Origin: Saprolegnia diclina VS20
Lineage: Eukaryota > Oomycota > Saprolegniomycetes > Saprolegniales > Saprolegniaceae
Assembly (NCBI RefSeq): GCF_000281045.1
Contig: NW_008246076.1
Coordinates: forward strand, 448,209-474,742
Direction of reading: 5' to 3'
Length of the DNA stretch: 26,534 nucleotides
The position numbers and the translations under genes are program-made. A model generated the notes under the pieces. That model searched no databases, was not told the DNA's origin, and was given only the letters and a program-made list of their open reading frames with translations. Positions within the stretch are counted from its first letter, which is position 1. Each line of letters begins with the position of its first letter. Of this stretch, positions 26,026-26,534 are shown piece after piece.

Positions 26026-26534
26026 TCACTGAATTCCTAAGCAGGTTACGCGAAGGAGCTCATGCTAACTATCAAACCTAGTAGTACAGTCGTACATTGA
26101 CAACCTTTTCGCTAAATGTGGGACGACTTTGCATTCCCAAAGCACGGCTGAGACGACTTTACGCGGTGGCGTCGCAATAGAAGGAGCTTTCGAAATCTTA
26201 TTCCGCGTACTCGCCGACTTGCGCGACGCAATTACATGCTAGTGTAAAGGCACCTGCAGGAGTCCTTCACCATTTCACTGACGCATTGGATGACTTTGCA
26301 TGTCAAAAAAGAACTCTGCAGTGCGCCTCGTAGTTGGGTGATTCAAGACGCGTTGAAGTTGAAGTCGAGACAGCATGGGGAGGCGTACGAGGACCGAGTG
26401 GACAAACAACAAAAGTAGTGCATTGGACCACTGAGCTTTAGTGAAACATCTCTACGATGCGCCAAGCGGGCACGTGGCGGGCACTGGTCCAAGTGTATTT
26501 TTCGCGATTTTATTGCATTTAATCGGGTCACTGA
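26007..26534 (+). repeat. 26-bp direct repeat, copies 502 bp apart
   Basis: The 26 bases at 26007-26032, beginning TTTATTGCATTTAATCGG, recur exactly at 26509-26534, the very end of the window. The base before differs between copies, and the second copy lacks the CCC needed to form the hairpin. The repeat may extend past the window. Inside the 502-bp interval, a GAYGACTTTGCAT-like motif recurs at about 26123, 26153 (partial) and 26289. No coding gene was recognised from 25914 onward. A non-autonomous element, a tandem unit or duplicated 3' sequence are all possible. Confidence 0.65.

Noticed and set aside
1-26534. tRNA, rRNA or CRISPR features
   Set aside because: No cloverleaf with a plausible B-box, no rRNA-like conserved block and no regularly spaced repeats were found by eye.

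Overview
The window looks like nuclear DNA of an oomycete, most likely in the Saprolegniales (Saprolegnia/Aphanomyces/Achlya type). The case rests on four things: eukaryotic housekeeping genes with spliceosomal introns, very short introns (mostly 40-62 nt), coding sequence with strong G/C at third codon positions set in less GC-rich spacers, and start-proximal sequences that fit the known oomycete Inr/FPR core promoter. I see no rRNA, tRNA, CRISPR or recognisable transposase. Every coordinate, intron and product call was made by eye from the sequence.

Left part (1-6.2 kb). A decayed minus-strand coding relic (about 400-1261) is followed by four genes in alternating orientation: a SABATH-type methyltransferase (+), the rRNA-processing factor RRP36 (-), an intronless ankyrin-PH-RING protein (+), and a TMEM198/DUF4203-like membrane protein (-). 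A gene-poor stretch (6.2-8.4 kb) carries another coding relic and an array of ten perfect TTTTAGC heptamers.

Middle part (8.4-17.6 kb). Four plus-strand genes follow: a second, intron-containing ankyrin-PH-RING paralogue; a protein with two copies of an unidentified ~75-residue domain; a small multipass membrane protein; and the farnesyl/geranylgeranyltransferase alpha subunit (5 exons). The last converges on an 11-exon minus-strand gene for the gamma subunit of the clathrin adaptor AP-1. Minus-strand relics or degraded genes, one resembling an Sm-like (LSM) domain, lie between them. The 17.6-19.5 kb stretch has only weak ORFs.

Right part (19.5-26.5 kb). A small acidic-tailed protein (+) converges on a THEM6-like thioesterase (-). 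GDP-mannose pyrophosphorylase A (+, 3 exons, one apparently GC-AG intron) converges, with only 12 bp between stop codons, on a homeodomain-like protein (-) whose recognition helix lacks the usual Asn51. A dense cluster of CCAAT boxes lies between that gene and a Lys-rich unknown protein (+). The right edge has a 26-bp direct repeat, 502 bp apart, one copy of which is a perfect hairpin.

The genes do not form a pathway. The shared themes are general eukaryotic housekeeping (ribosome assembly, protein prenylation, clathrin trafficking, mannose activation) and compact, often convergent packing. The least explained items are the tandem-domain protein, the Asn51-less homeodomain-like protein, the two-member ankyrin-PH-RING family and the uniform GTA...TAG mini-introns.
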